The notes below the pieces were generated by a model. It saw nothing but the letters and a program-made list of their open reading frames with translations. It did no database searches and was not told the origin of the DNA. Positions 11,788 to 23,170 of a DNA stretch of 64,000 nt are shown piece by piece (the first letter of the stretch is position 1; each line of letters starts with the position of its first letter). The stretch is from Eutreptiella sp. 'Long Island Sound 2002' (taxonomy: Eukaryota; Euglenozoa; Euglenophyceae; Eutreptiales; Eutreptiaceae): NCBI GenBank assembly GCA_964036045.1, contig OZ038378.1, positions 184,600,944 to 184,664,943 on the forward strand, read 5' to 3'. The translations under genes were made by a program, and so were the position numbers.

Positions 11788-11870
11788 ATGGGCCGTTGCA
11801 CGTTGGCATATATGGAAATGAACAGGCGGCTAGATTTGTGGAGGAAGGGAAGGTGAGGCGTTGGGTGTGT
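11788..11870 (+). pseudogene. RNase H C-terminal fragment
   Basis: Translation reads HVGIYGNEQAARFVEEGK, matching the RNase H end pattern HVGIxGNExADxLAxEG, with the catalytic Asp replaced by Ala. Upstream frames around 11580 (FDSERFQEVLSPI) could be the preceding DS-motif but contain stops. This is a short, dead retroelement remnant. Confidence 0.5.
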
Positions 11871-12908
11871 TTCGTAGAGTGGGTGTCAAGCTGCATGGTC
11901 TAGGGTTAGAGGAGATGTCCAATGGCAGCTTGCGTGACCCGACCGGGGGGAGGGGGGGGTCTGTAAGGCAGTAAGTGGTGTGGTTGTGGCACAGATTGCT
12001 CTTGCCCTGACAGTCCCAGGTCGTTTAGTAGCGGGGATGCATCAGTGGAAGACAGGTTTCCAAGCGCTAACTGTCTGTTCCTGCAGCCCAGGGAGGCCAA
12101 GGAAAGGAGGGCACAAGTTTGGGGAATGTGAGCATGGTGCATGGCAGTGCTTGTCTGTAGCACACCTGTGCAGCCTGGTGTTGCACCCCGCACAGTCATT
12201 GCACAAAATGCCCTTGCAAGGGTATGAGGGAAACGAAGACGCGGTGCTCACAATGCGCATTGTAGGTGCGTATATATGTTTACATGAAACACTAGTTTGC
12301 CACCGACTTAATCCCTTTCAGGGAACTAGACCGATGGTACAAAGAAGTATGACCTGTATTAGCTGCATTGGGTTTCATGAATGTGTTTTTTTTGGGTGTA
12401 TGGAGCTGTGAGCTCTGCCTTTTTTGTCATTCTTGCATGTTCATTCCTTTGTTCGTTGAAGTGCAGCCCAGATTTATTTGTTTTGCTGTTTTCTTTCGTC
12501 CCCCAATTTTGTGACCGACAAAAGGCTGTGTGGCATCAAATTGGTCTTGAACCCGCACAAGAAGCGGACAGAGGTAGAGTGGAGGCCTCCATTGTTGTAT
12601 GCTCACCCCTCAGGCCACCGCATCCCTGCCACCCTGAAAATCTGACAGAAAATGCATAAAATAGCAACTCTGAGCAATGAGCAAGCGGTGCGCATGCGGT
12701 GCTACACATGGTGCACATGGTGCACTTGTTTCCCTCCATGGTAAGGTATGCAAGAACGCTGACGGTGTTTCAAATCATTGGCAGCCACTCCATCAGACTG
12801 CAGGGACACCCCTTGGCTCGATAATTTGGCCCCACAAAGGGGCAACACTGCAACATAGAGAAGCCCTTATCCCCCACCCCTACAAACCGGAAGTACCGAC
12901 CAGCAAAA

Positions 12909-13310
12909 ATGTATCGCACTGTTATGGTTGAAACACCCCCTCCCCTGGTTCCCCAGATTCCTCCTCCCCTCCCTTCCAGGGGCTGTCAAACTGGTCATCC
13001 TGCCTCCCTGCACCCCCCCCCCCCCCCTTCCATGTGTGGAGGATTCCCCCCTGAAGAGGTGACCGAGTACGTGCACTCGGAAGAACCAATCGGCATAGTC
13101 ACTCAGCCTTTATGGCGCACACACCCCTCCCGCCCTACTAAACGTCTTGATGCTGTGCTGTATGCAGACACCGCTCTGAAAAGCAGGAAGTTCTCACTCA
13201 TTTTCCCAAACCAATTTGCATCAACATTGCTCCGGCTTCTTCACCGTTCCCTCTTCCTTTTTAAAGTTCTGTGCCTTTGGTGGTTGCAATTCAGTAGTTT
13301 TAGTAGATAG
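12909..13310 (+). CDS. unassigned open frame, possible exon
   Basis: An open frame of 133 codons. The 5' half is proline-rich because of poly-C runs. The middle (PEEVTEYVHSEEPIG and RPTKRLDAVLYADTALKSR) looks more protein-like. No family is recognised and no splice sites fix its ends. Low confidence. Confidence 0.2.
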   Translation: MYRTVMVETPPPLVPQIPPPLPSRGCQTGHPASLHPPPPPSMCGGFPPEEVTEYVHSEEPIGIVTQPLWRTHPSRPTKRLDAVLYADTALKSRKFSLIFPNQFASTLLRLLHRSLFLFKVLCLWWLQFSSFSR

Positions 13311-13506
13311 GTTCACTTAGCACACCTTAATTCGGTCTCATTCCCTTTCTCGCTATCCTTTTTTCCAAAAACTGTCTGCTTCTCCCTTTTTTCCGGATGT
13401 TCTGTCCATGTGCATGAGCAGTGTGCCTCATATGGGAGATGACGTTCAACAGTGTCCCTACAAAGGCCCTGCACTCTTCATTTTCCTGCCAATGCTGTGA
13501 ACGTGA

Positions 13507-14041
13507 TTCAGGTGGCGCAGATGTGGCTGCATCATCATGACTATGCCATTCAGTACGTTGGGAAAGTGCTGTCGCGAGCCGCATACAGCGCACTATCTCC
13601 TCGGCTTCAACAGAAGTATGCGTTTTGTGCGCTGTGTGTTCCAGGCATGTGTTTGGGTGGTACCAGGGCAGGCTGTTGGAATATCCAGCGGTGGGGTTTG
13701 GTGGTGATTCACGTGGCCAAACCGCCGGCTGGCTGGGTGCACTGATTGTTAGTCAGCACCATAAGGTATGTGCTATGGTGCTCCGGTCTGCTGAACCGCC
13801 CGCTGGTACCAGCCCGGGATCCTGTATTTGGCTAGCGGAGACCACCACCGCACAGCCCGATGAGCTGCAGGCCGTGGCGATTGTTGTTGCTGCGGCACGT
13901 TTACCACCTCCGCCACTTCCGGCATCCAGCTGGCATCCGCATCCCAGCATCCAGTTGGCATCCGCATGTCCCGAACAAAGCTCATCTTGCTCCCTGCTCT
14001 CGTTGGCCCAGATTTCCGCTCGGATCTGGATGAAGTGTTAA
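13507..14041 (+). CDS. unassigned exon-like coding stretch
   Basis: After 'gaacgtgattcag' an open frame reads VAQMWLHHHDYAIQYVGKV and then LSRAAYSALSPRLQQK. The overlapping frame continues HVFGWYQGRLLEYPAVGFGG to a 'cataag|gtatgt' donor-like site near 13765, and stays open to 14041. Switching frames would need an unusually short 29-nt intron or a frameshift, so this may be a decayed gene. I considered a glycosyltransferase because of a vague VAxxWL resemblance, but there is no catalytic motif. Confidence 0.3.
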
Positions 14042-14810
14042 TGCGCAGTCATGGGAGGGGGCTGGGAGGGGAACAGGGCTAGGCAGCAGGCATGAGAGAG
14101 GAGGGGAGGACAGGTGAGTTGCGCGCTCCTCCTGGTGCTCCCTGTCCAACTCCTCCCTACTCATACCTATCTTTCCATACCCGCTACAAGGCACTCTCTG
14201 ATAACAAGGAATTCTGGGTCACCAACACTCGCTATCCAAGAAGAGCGTAGGATCACCTGCAGGCACAGTGCAATGTTTAGGAATTGCCCAAAAATTCAAC
14301 ATGAGAGCTGTTTCAGGTTTGGTTGGGGGCCATGCACCATACCCATGGAGATGGACTGGGCCACGAATCCCATCAATCCTCTAAATTAGGTCAACTCCCC
14401 CCCCCTTTTGCTGTGTTGCTGATCATGCTTTTTTTGTCATTGCAAATCCAACCAGTCAATCCTCTAAATTAGGTCTTACCACTCTCACCCAGTGTGGATG
14501 ATGATTGCCCTATTATTCCTGCCCTGTCTGCCGCTCCCCCTGACCATCTCCACCTGGGCTGGCTGCTCTTCGCTGCGAGGAGGGAGGGCTGTTTGCTTGT
14601 AAGAGAAATGACAAGTAAAGCTGAAACAGCAAGTGAAGGGCTCCACAGTAGAACCTCGGGAGTGGGCAGAACAAACAAATACTATTCCCAGGGAGAACAG
14701 CAGATCAGTGCCCACAGGCAGATAGTCAGATAGTCAGAGGGTGCAGATATCAATCCAAATTGTGTTGGGTGGTGACAGGGGGCAGAGGGAAAAAGGCTTG
14801 TGAAATGAGA

Positions 14811-15044
14811 TATGGCATGATCTGCAGCGAGTCAAGAATACATTCATCATTGAGAAAAATGTGGGGGATCAAGTGTAGGAGTGAGAATGAAGGAGTGTAT
14901 ACATTTTCTGCCTCTTCTGCTTCTTCTTATGGCATGATCTGCAGCGAGTCGAGAATACATTCATCATTGAGAAAAATGTGGGGGATCAAGTGTAGGAGTG
15001 AGAATGAAGGAGTGTATACATTTTCTGCTTCTTCTGGGCTGGCG
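14811..15044 (+). repeat. two-copy 117-bp tandem duplication
   Basis: A unit beginning 'tatggcatgatctgcagcga' at 14811 repeats at 14928 with very few differences, so the duplication is recent. The period is divisible by three, so the open frame across it repeats a 39-residue block; I do not regard that frame as a gene. Confidence 0.9.
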
Positions 15045-15855
15045 TGGCTCGTTTGGTGTCTGTAGCTGTACATGAGTGCACAAGGATGTCACAAAGTGTG
15101 AGGTGGGGGTCGATGAAAGATGGTAGGCTACGGTGTAGATGCAAACCCAGTGCTGCGGCCTGCTTGATGGTTGACTGCTCTTCTCCTATGCCTGCCCCCT
15201 TTCCGTTCCACCAAGGGATGCCAATCAGTCAGATGCTAGGAACCCTGCTGTGGCTGGGCTTCACATAAGGGGCCTTACACTCAAGCCTGCAGCCAGGCCT
15301 GGAGGGTTCAGAGATGGACCCCCCCCCCCCCACCCTTTTTTCCACCTCAGCACACTTTGGTGCACGCTGCAAATGGATGCTCTCATCAAAGTGCGTGGTG
15401 TACATGCAGGCCCTTTTTTTAGTGCCTCGCACACCCTCCCCCGGGGGGGGGGGGGGGCTAGCCTTTTCAAAATTGTGGGTGCCTACTTCAGATCCCCCCC
15501 CCCCCTGTCCCCCTGGGTGGGGGTGGGTCCATAGTGGGTAGGCTGCCTTTCAGTCCGAGCTGTAGATGACGTGTTATACTTTTGCTCCCATTTTGCCCTG
15601 GAGCCATTTTGCTCCCTGTGACAGCTCAACATGAAAGTTCTGTGTAAATGCGGCATGCACATTTCTGACCATGCCAATGACACTTGAAGTCTGGAGACTG
15701 CCAAAGTGATCAATAAAACGATTGGCATTGGTGGTTGGTGGGTGGCCAGGTGCCTCTTGGGTTCCAAACCCCCCCCCCCCCCCCAACCTTAACCTGGGGT
15801 GGGGGTAGGACAAGTGCTGTGCCTGCTTGCCAACAGTGGGTGCCTCCTTTCCCAG
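15045..15855. other. no gene; poly-C/poly-G rich
   Basis: Homopolymer runs near 15320, 15444, 15497 and 15770 break up otherwise unremarkable DNA. Short proline/glycine-rich frames here follow from those runs. Confidence 0.5.
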
Positions 15856-16160
15856 GGGGAGCGTTAGCGCGCCGGGCACGCGCCGGGCATCTTTTTTGAC
15901 CCGTGCCCCACCGGTGACCTAGGGGGTGCACTAAGCGCAGTGCGCGCGCAGTGCAACTATTTGCACGTCTAGCCGTCCTAGAACCCCATGCTTTGTGATA
16001 CCATGGGCATTATCGTTGTTTGACAACGGGTATTTTGATGCTTCTTTCACATTCGGGATATGGTATATTTGGATTCTCACCCAGTTTCACCCATTTTCAT
16101 CCATTTTTTGCTCGTTTCCACTACATCCACTCCTTACTAGGTTGATTTCTCCCCACCATG
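15856..16160 (+). repeat. dispersed repeat family D, block 2, copy b, with GCGC-rich leader
   Basis: It starts with 'ggggagcgttagcgcgccgg' (compare 6540) and a 'cgcagtgcgcgcgcagtgc' palindrome-like leader. From 15960 it matches 7500-7720 in order. Leaders of the same GCGC-rich type also occur near 49660 and 51415. Confidence 0.7.
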
Positions 16161-16439
16161 GGGACCCCGAGAAGGTAGGGGTGATGTAGCCATTCCGCCC
16201 AACTTTGGGCCCCTGAGAAGGCAGGGGTGATGTAGCCAATGCCGAGTTTGCGCTTCGTTCTTGTGATGTGAGGCAGAAACGCCGTCCAAACCGCTTGCGG
16301 CTTGGGGACTCATTACCATAGTGAAATCTATGGGAAATGTAAAGGCAAAGTTTGTTAAGTACAATACAAATGTCATTTGGAGTTGATGAATTCACAGCTA
16401 TTCCCTAATTATGCAACGCGCTTTGTAGGGAAGGTGCGC

Positions 16440-16560
16440 AGTCCATCATAGTCTATTTGGGGGGCCTTCTCCATCAGAGGGTAAATCTCGGGCTGAAGTC
16501 GGGATATTTAATAGAAAGGTAGCGCGCCAAGCAAACATTCCCCCCCATTTTGCCCCCCCC
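16440..16560 (+). repeat. dispersed repeat family D, block 1, copy b
   Basis: Partner of 6770-6905: 'gatatttaatagaaaggtag', then 'caaacattcccccc'. The order of blocks 1 and 2 differs between the two loci, so this is a mosaic rather than a simple segmental duplication. Confidence 0.6.
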
Positions 16561-16904
16561 CCCTCCCCCGTTGGTAAAAGAAGCCCTGCGCACATCATAG
16601 AACAAACTGAGAGTGTTCCACAGCATGAAAATTCTCATGTTGGATCCCAGCATGCATTTGCTTCCACTATCCATCTGATCTGTCTGTCCCGTGACAAAAC
16701 CCTCATAAAGTGGCAGTCTGAGGACCATGACGTGCCCTCTCAGCTCAAGTGCACCCGAAAACCTGGGTTTTGGGAACATTTTTTAGTCATGGGAAAAACT
16801 TTTTCGGCGCCTTCAGCACATGCCATACACTGTGTACATATTGCTCCATGTGTGCTCCATATACCTTGTTTTCCAGACTACCATGCTCGTTGTCAATGTA
16901 TTTC

Positions 16905-17173
16905 AGCTCTCCAGTCCCACCGTCGCCACACGCAAAACGTGAAGACGTAATTGACGCTTTGCTCTATTTTAGGTTCAAAGATGGGATCACCGGTCATACA
17001 AGGCAAAAAGCCTACAATGAGGCACAAAAGGCATATGCCACACTTTTTTTTAAAGCGTACCAATGGCCACACTGTTCGAGTTTGTTGCGTGGCACAAAAA
17101 AGGGCCACACGCGACCGGTTCAGGCGAGTCTAATTCTGACTGACAAGAAAGATCACTGTCATATGAGATGGTG
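16905..17173 (+). CDS. unassigned exon-like open frame
   Basis: The frame reads KREDVIDALLYFRFKDGITG and on through QKAYNEAQKAYATLFFKAYQ, a charged, helix-like composition, ending at a stop near 17173. A 'ttttccag' acceptor-like site lies just upstream at about 16876. No family is recognised and no partner exon is assured. Confidence 0.25.
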
Positions 17174-17559
17174 AATGTCCCGCTTTGTTGTAGTTGTTGT
17201 GTATTGGTGAGATGTGGGAACCCTGAATCGACATCCAATGATGAATTTCCTTTGTTCACGGCCGACAACATGACATTTCTATGTGCTGAGTTGTTCATTC
17301 TCCAACAATTTTTCTGTTCCCTGTGGATTGGGTATGTTCCGGCGGGGGGGGGGGACTTCCCCCCTCCCCTGGACCCCCTCCCCCCCCCCCCCCGCCCCGC
17401 TCAAGCAAGTCCTTGGGGGGGGGGGGCGGGACACGGGTGCCCTCCGAAGGAAGGAGGGGGGGGGTTGGGAAAACGGGCTGTGTGGGGCCCCTTGCTTTAT
17501 GTGGTTTTTAGGAAAACTGTTGGCGGTAGAGGCTCCAAAAAAAAAAATCACCTCGAAGA

Positions 17560-17725
17560 GAGGTTGTTAGATCAAGCGCAGGCGCGGGCGTCGTATACCC
17601 CCCTTTTTTGTGGTCATTCGCGTAGCATACCCCAAGGCATGATATTTGATATCCAACCCCTTGTAAAATCATTATTTTGCCCAATAAGACCATCCCCCAA
17701 AGGATTTTTTGATTCTGAGGCCTCT
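17560..17725 (+). repeat. family C block (same family as the 54.9-64 kb repeats)
   Basis: The stretch 'ccaaccccttgtaaaatcat' followed by 'tattttgcccaataagacc' matches 62800-62850. The preceding bases align with 62690-62790 around 'ttagatcaa' and 'gcataccc'. This shows the PTEN-intron repeat family is dispersed 45 kb away. Confidence 0.65.
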
Positions 17726-17837
17726 ATCCCCTAAACCTGGATAACACTTTTTTGACGGGGGGCTGGGTGGGGGGGTCAAAAGTTTTTGCTGAGAAGGTTC
17801 CATGCAATGGGAGACACATTTGTGTCACATCCACCCC

Positions 17838-17905
17838 CGGTCGAATGGTAACGCACCCAGCTGCAGATTTTTCGGTCGGCGGTTCGAATCCTGGTGCGTG
17901 GACGA
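17838..17905 (+). other. tRNA-like sequence (left arm of an inverted pair), SINE-head candidate
   Basis: It contains an exact Pol III B-box, 'ggttcgaatcc' (17881-17891), preceded by A-box-like 'tcgaatggtaacgcacc'. Acceptor and T stems pair poorly, so it is not a functional tRNA. It is similar to the inverted sequence at 17928-17996. Confidence 0.55.
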
Positions 17906-17927
17906 CGGCGGCGGAGCCGCTGCCGTA

Positions 17928-17996
17928 TTGGCCGCACCAAGGTTCGAACCGTCGATCAAAAAGTCTCTGGCTGCCTGCATTACCATTGGGCCACTG
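17928..17996 (-). other. tRNA-like sequence (right arm of an inverted pair)
   Basis: On the minus strand it reads 'cccaatggtaatgcaggca' through 'gacggttcgaaccttggtgc', again A-box-like plus B-box. The left and right arms agree at roughly 70% by eye and face each other across about 25 bases of GC-rich DNA, giving a head-to-head tRNA-like palindrome. Confidence 0.5.
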
Positions 17997-18666
17997 CCAA
18001 TGCTGACGTCGGTTGTTCTCCCCACTGCTTGGAACCGTGTCTGCCACTGACAATAAGCCAAAGTGTGTGTTTCTGTCTGACTGACTGCTGGCCTGTCTAA
18101 CTGACTGACAGCCTCTCTTTGAGGTGCACTGCCGAAGGCAATAGAATTTTCTGGCCTCTTGAGGGATATGTTTTTTTTGTTTTACCCTATGTATCTGTGC
18201 TCAAAATACTCAGAATTTTGTGGAGAATTCAAAAATGGGTGAAGAACACAACAAAACCCGACCTGTGGATTGGACCTTGGCTGATGGAAGCTTGAGCTGA
18301 GGGGAAATTTTTTTTGAAAAAAATTAGCCCCACTTGTGTATGTTCAAAATGATCAGCGCTTCATGGGGATCATTTTGAGGTATGTATGCTGGGGTACCCA
18401 CTGATCCCCCCCTGGGACCCTGGTGGCTGACCGCACGACCTGCTTACCCCCCCAATATTGTCCCGGCACGGCGACCAAGGAGGGGGCTTTGGGAAAATGG
18501 GCTTCCATGTCACCCCCCTCCCCTTCACAAAGCAATTTTCTTCCCGCCTAGTATGTGCATCATGTGTATGTGCCCAATATCAAACCCAAACCTGATGCAT
18601 GCCAGTGATTTGCCTACTCTTCACTGCAGCATCTGATTTTACACAGTCCGTTTTTCGTTATCCCAG

Positions 18667-18738
18667 TATTCCGTGACAAAGGGCTTTTCAATGTCATCGT
18701 CAATAACCACAGAGATCTAAGTATAGTCTCTCCATTGG
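18667..18738 (+). CDS. probable 72-nt internal exon of an unidentified gene
   Basis: Good acceptor ('cgttatcccag', ending 18666) and donor ('gtgagt' at 18739) bracket 72 bases in which only one frame is open; it reads FRDKGLFNVIVNNHRDLSIV then SPLG. PTEN exons of similar small size in this window show that such isolated mini-exons are plausible. I could not place the peptide in a family or find its neighbouring exons. Confidence 0.35.
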
Positions 18739-19113
18739 GTGAGTATCAAAAGCAAGGAGATTTGGTTCAGGTGTGCACTGTGTGATGCTTTTGCATTTTT
18801 CATGGTTGCAACTGGCGGGGGTGCAGAACAGCATCAAGGAGACCCGATGTGTGTGCAAGGTGTTTGTTTCTGATCATACTCATGTAACATCAGCCAGACC
18901 TTTCAGCCAATTTCAGTTTCCTCCAGAGGACTCCTTTTCTGCTGTGTGTCGCTGGGTTAGCAGGGGTTGGTTATGGCCCCACTCCCCTTCTCCACTCACA
19001 CACTGGGGAGGCCGAAGGCTCAAATACCTCCAGACACTTTGTGGAACGGTGGCAAGCCAACTAACCGAATGGGTGAGGTAGCCAGAGCAAGGAATATCTA
19101 ATTCGCGGACGCG

Positions 19114-19175
19114 CTCCATTGTATCCCGGCGCATGTTGGAGGAGGTGGGGCAGCAGATGCAAATGGGAAAGCCCT
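19114..19175 (+). pseudogene. RNase H C-terminal fragment
   Basis: The frame LHCIPAHVGGGGAADANGKA matches the RNase H ending (PAHVGxxGNExADxxGKA) with an internal deletion. No other retroelement part is recognisable beside it. Confidence 0.4.
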
Positions 19176-19479
19176 CAACTCCCTTGACAACAACAATCCC
19201 CAACATCACCCTATGACTGCACCATCACCACCCACCCAAAACATCCCCACCCATCACTCTACACCACCCCCCAACTACCACCCCAGGTGGCACCCATGCC
19301 ACACCCGGGAATGGACACACAATATACACACCATGAACACAAGTGGGGGGTGGCGGGTGGAGTGGGGGGGGCACATGATGCGCTCGCCACAAGGAGGACT
19401 GAGTGCGGGAACGGACAGGTGGAAGGTCGTTATGTGCCCCTGCTGGGGAAGCGACCACGCAAGTGAACATCCGGGAGGC

Positions 19480-19800
19480 CAAAACCCGCCGCTGGGCAGG
19501 GGTTTCCCATCGCCAGTGAAGGGTGTCCACTTGGGCCCACCTAGCCAACGGCGAGGCCCTCCTCTATGTGAACCTGACACAGAGCAGTGAAACAGGGACA
19601 GTCCAGGGGCTCCGACAACCTGCCAAGGAAATGGAAGGGTGAATAGGGAGCTAAGGACAGGCCAGGCAGGGAGAGGGAGGGCACTCAGTGGTGAGAGGCT
19701 GATGGGCACCGCCACCTACAGAGGGAGAGGGAGCAAGGAAAGGACAAGGACTAAGTGGTGAGAGGCCAACAGGCGCCACCAGCTGCAGACAGCAACATAA
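19480..19800 (+). repeat. dispersed repeat family E
   Basis: Landmarks in order: 'ccagtgaagggtgtccactt', 'ctagccaacggcgagg', 'gagcagtgaaacagggacag', 'gaggctgatgggcaccgcca', 'gaggccaacaggcgccacca', 'gctgcagacag'. They match 53960-54410, and 36385-36760 when inverted. The unit is about 300-400 bp. Minus-strand frames of this family share peptides such as GAPGLSLFHC; whether that reflects an old coding sequence is unclear. Confidence 0.75.
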
Positions 19801-21606
19801 TGAGGTGTCATGCCATGTCGAGTGCATTGCCTCAAGTTTGCATTTATCTTGGCATCTGCCTCTCCCAATTTTCGAATCTCCACTGAATAGATTCTCTCAG
19901 TGGTTCAGCAATGCTTTGCCTGGGACCCTTAATGTGCAGAGGGAAGCCCCAAAAGAAATTCAGGGGCACCAGCTTGTCAGCTCTACACCTCTCTGCACAG
20001 CCTCACATGACAATGCAGTTTTTCACTGAGTTGCAGAAGAGCAAAGGGCTCGTGCTAATGAGGTCAGAGATCAAAGACAAGGTGTGCAGCCATGGATGGC
20101 CCTTTCTTTCTTGTGTCAGTTTAGTTTGTTTGAGCGCCCTTGCATTGCGCTGCAGCGGCGGCATATGTGCTGCCGTAGATGTCCCTGCCACAATTCTTCT
20201 GAGGAGCTCAGGTCCAATGGCAGATACAGAGGGACAGAATGAAATGGCATGACCGCACAATGTCTCAGACAGAAGATCACAGACAGAAGATCAAGAAACC
20301 ACAGAATGGTAGTCTCCGACATTCCTCTTGGGAAAACCAAATTGAAGAAAAAGAACAGTTTTCACAAACCCCCAAAACAAGCCTGGAAAGACCCCGATTG
20401 ACGTGACCACAAGCGCAACCGCTTTGTTGTAACTTCACCTTGCTGAGCCTTGCAGAAGGGATTTAGGAAATCGACTGACGTGCCACTAAAAATCCCAGTA
20501 TTGAAGACAAGAGTCAGATATGCTCCCTGCAGCCAGGACATCATGCTCTCCTTGTTTTCAGCCTGGTCGAATCGTGCCATGCGTAGGCGCACACAATTCT
20601 GCCCAGTGCTTCATGCTTGGGCCTAGAGCACAAAGCGACCGATCCTCTCGCAAGGGATGTATTATCGGATTTGGGCTGGAATCTTTCTGCATGAGACCAT
20701 GAAATCTTGCGGAAAACTCGACAGCAAACCCCATCCAGATGATCCACAACCGCACAATCCAAACCAGTGCTTTGCAATGCTGTTTTGCAAAGGAGAGATG
20801 CAAATTCCCCGCACACATTTCAGGACCCGTGTGCCTTATGATTAGCTTCACCATGTCAAAGCTGTGATTTCGCCTGCTGGACGGTGCTCTCATGGCATTA
20901 TCCAAACATCAACCATCCTAGCTCTCCGGACTGTGGAGACCTTCCAGAGAGCTCCAATTTTCCTGCTTTTCCATCCGGAGAGTCCGGAGAGTAAACAATT
21001 TTCTTTGCAAGGTCCTCTTCAAGGTTCATTTTGGGTGTTTAGACAAGGTTGGGCTTAAAGCTTTGCGGTGATGTCATTCAGGGTGTCCCCCTTAGTCCTT
21101 CACTATTGCTCTGCACTTCATTTTTCATTTGTTCCCTCTTTGTAAACGCACATGGTCCCACCAGCCTTTTGGCCACACAATGGTACATTGTACATTGCGA
21201 AGAGGGAAGTTATTCGGTCATCCGATTCACAAAGTTCCAAGAAGTTGCAGGAATGGAGGTTTGCCGGAAGATCTGGGGATTACTTTGAAACCTCAATACT
21301 CTGGTAACCGGAAACCACGCTGGGCCGATGTTGATCTTGTGCATATGTACAAATGTGCCTGCCGAATTCTTGCCATTCCACATTCGAGTGCTCATTTTCT
21401 TTTTGGAAAAGGGTGCAGTCAGACAAACAAGAGAATATGAAGGAGGGTACGCACAAGGCATATGTCTCCTTCTGCTTCAATGGTGTGGTCCCACCACCGT
21501 AGACCCTGAGACAATGTTCAAAGAGTTTTCCCAACGGCATTCCTTGTTGTGCTTCGTATGTGAAATTGGGCACTTGCATACTATCTGTACCGTTATCAAT
21601 TACCAT
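19801..21606. other. no assignable gene; several exon-like minus-strand frames
   Basis: Minus-strand frames at 21280-21606 (NFTYEAQQGMPLGKLFEHCL) and 20541-20816 (SLLCKTALQSTGLDCAVVDH) look more protein-like than most shadows here. They lack clear splice flanks and recognisable domains. I record them as leads only. Confidence 0.25.
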
Positions 21607-21715
21607 TTCCCCCCGCTTTTCACCGCTTTCCCCGCTTTTCCCCGCTTTCCCCGGCTTTTCCCCGCTTTTCCCCGCTTTCCCCCGCTTTTCCCGCTGTTAC
21701 CGCTTTTACACACCG
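21607..21715. repeat. C/T minisatellite, unit about 10 bp (ccccgctttt)
   Basis: About ten imperfect copies of CCCCGCTTTT-type units form a strand-asymmetric pyrimidine tract. Confidence 0.9.
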
Positions 21716-21895
21716 TGAATGTCATCCGGAGAGGTGTGGAGATGGAGAGCTAGGATGCCTGAAATATTGCAGTGACGAGCGAAATTTGGGCTGTGCAGAT
21801 TGCAATGTAACTGGCAACAATGAGCGAACAACGCTACACGCTGGGCTGATGGTCATGGTCATGATCAGGGATGTTGATTCAGATGCATACTTGGT

Positions 21896-22016
21896 GCTAA
21901 CACCTGCCAAAACTTTTTGTGACACATGCCGACACCTGCCAAAACTTTTTGTGACACCTGCCGACACCTGCCAGAAATTTTTGTGACACCTGCCGACACC
22001 TGCCAAGACTTGTTGT
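21896..22016. repeat. tandem repeat of ~36 bp, array 1
   Basis: About three copies of a unit of the form 'gacacctgccaaaacttttt' followed by 'gtgacacctgcc'. The same unit forms a second array at 22386-22496. Confidence 0.9.
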
Positions 22017-22385
22017 GACTTGTGTGGTGTGCATGTGTGCATGGGTCAGTGTCGTCTTCTCTTTGTCAGTGGTGATTTTTGGTTGCATTGTGTCACAGGC
22101 ACTTTGAATCATGTTTCCCATTTTTCAGAGGGACTGTTGGGTGGATAACCAGCCCCTAGCAAGCAGTCCCTCCCAACCTAGAGAAGCTACAGAGCAGGTT
22201 ACGGAGGCTCAAGAGGCAGCTCCCACGTCACAGGCAGCTCCCACGTCACAGGGGCAGTCTGTGTGCAGTCCGTAATCCATCAGTCCAAGATATATTTCTT
22301 TTCTTTTGCGGAACATGGCCTGGTTTTCCTCTACATGTAAGTCTCTGGATTGTGTCTGTGTGTGTGTTTCCATGTGCTTCTGCCA

Positions 22386-22496
22386 AACTGCCTGACACCT
22401 GCCGACACCTACCAGAAAAATTTGTGACACCTGCCGACGCCTGCCAAAATTTTTTGTGACACCTGCCGACACCTGCCTTGGCAGGTGTTGGTGCCA
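22386..22496. repeat. tandem repeat of ~36 bp, array 2
   Basis: Three copies of the array-1 unit, ending in the near-palindrome 'acctgccttggcaggt'. The intervening ~370 bases are unrelated. Confidence 0.9.
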
Positions 22497-23170
22497 AGTA
22501 TGTTCAGATGATGGCTGGTGCATCCACACTAAAGTTGGGATGTCAGCACCATTTGTTGCATGGCACGGCTTTTCGGCAACACGGGGTGCTTTCGCTTTCC
22601 CATTTCAGCTCATGACCCCGCACGTTTCGGATAGTCACGGCCGTCAAGGCTTTGTTACACACACTGATTGACTGCTTGTCTGTTGGTGGAGCTAGGCCAT
22701 CAATGGCGGTCCATAAATATCGAATGGGCCGTGAAGGCTGAGTTGCACATGCTGATTATGTGTCAGTCAGTCAGTCAGTCAGATTCCCCGTACGCATGGG
22801 AACTCGTTTGCTGCAAGGCGGTGCATACCTGTCTTCCTCCACCGCCTTTGTGCAAATGCAAACTGACAGACACACAACACACCCAGCAGTCTCGTGCACC
22901 TTTATTCACCAGTACCAGATTTGATCAATGGCTTATTTGAAATGAGAGGTGGGAACAGTTGTCAAAACGGTAAACAGGAGGTAACAGGAGGTAAACGGGT
23001 GGAATACACACAGGGTCAATTTCAACGGCATATTTTTGAGTCTCCACCAGCAGAGATCCCTCCTTCTGCAAAACGATCTATCTACGCATCACTTGCCCTC
23101 AATAGCCTGCATGCTGAGACGTGCTTTGTAAAGCGCTGCAATTTGGAAGCTCTGCATCCCTCTTCTGCAG

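Noticed and set aside
13507-13766. GalNAc-type glycosyltransferase exons
   Set aside because: The only resemblance is a short VAxxWL pattern; no catalytic motif and the frame must switch across 29 nt.
17838-17905. Functional tRNA gene
   Set aside because: B-box is present, but acceptor and T stems do not pair and the anticodon arm is unclear; kept as tRNA-like only.
21896-22496. Two arrays of ~36-bp repeats resembling a CRISPR
   Set aside because: Units are contiguous without unique spacers and the setting is a eukaryotic nuclear genome.
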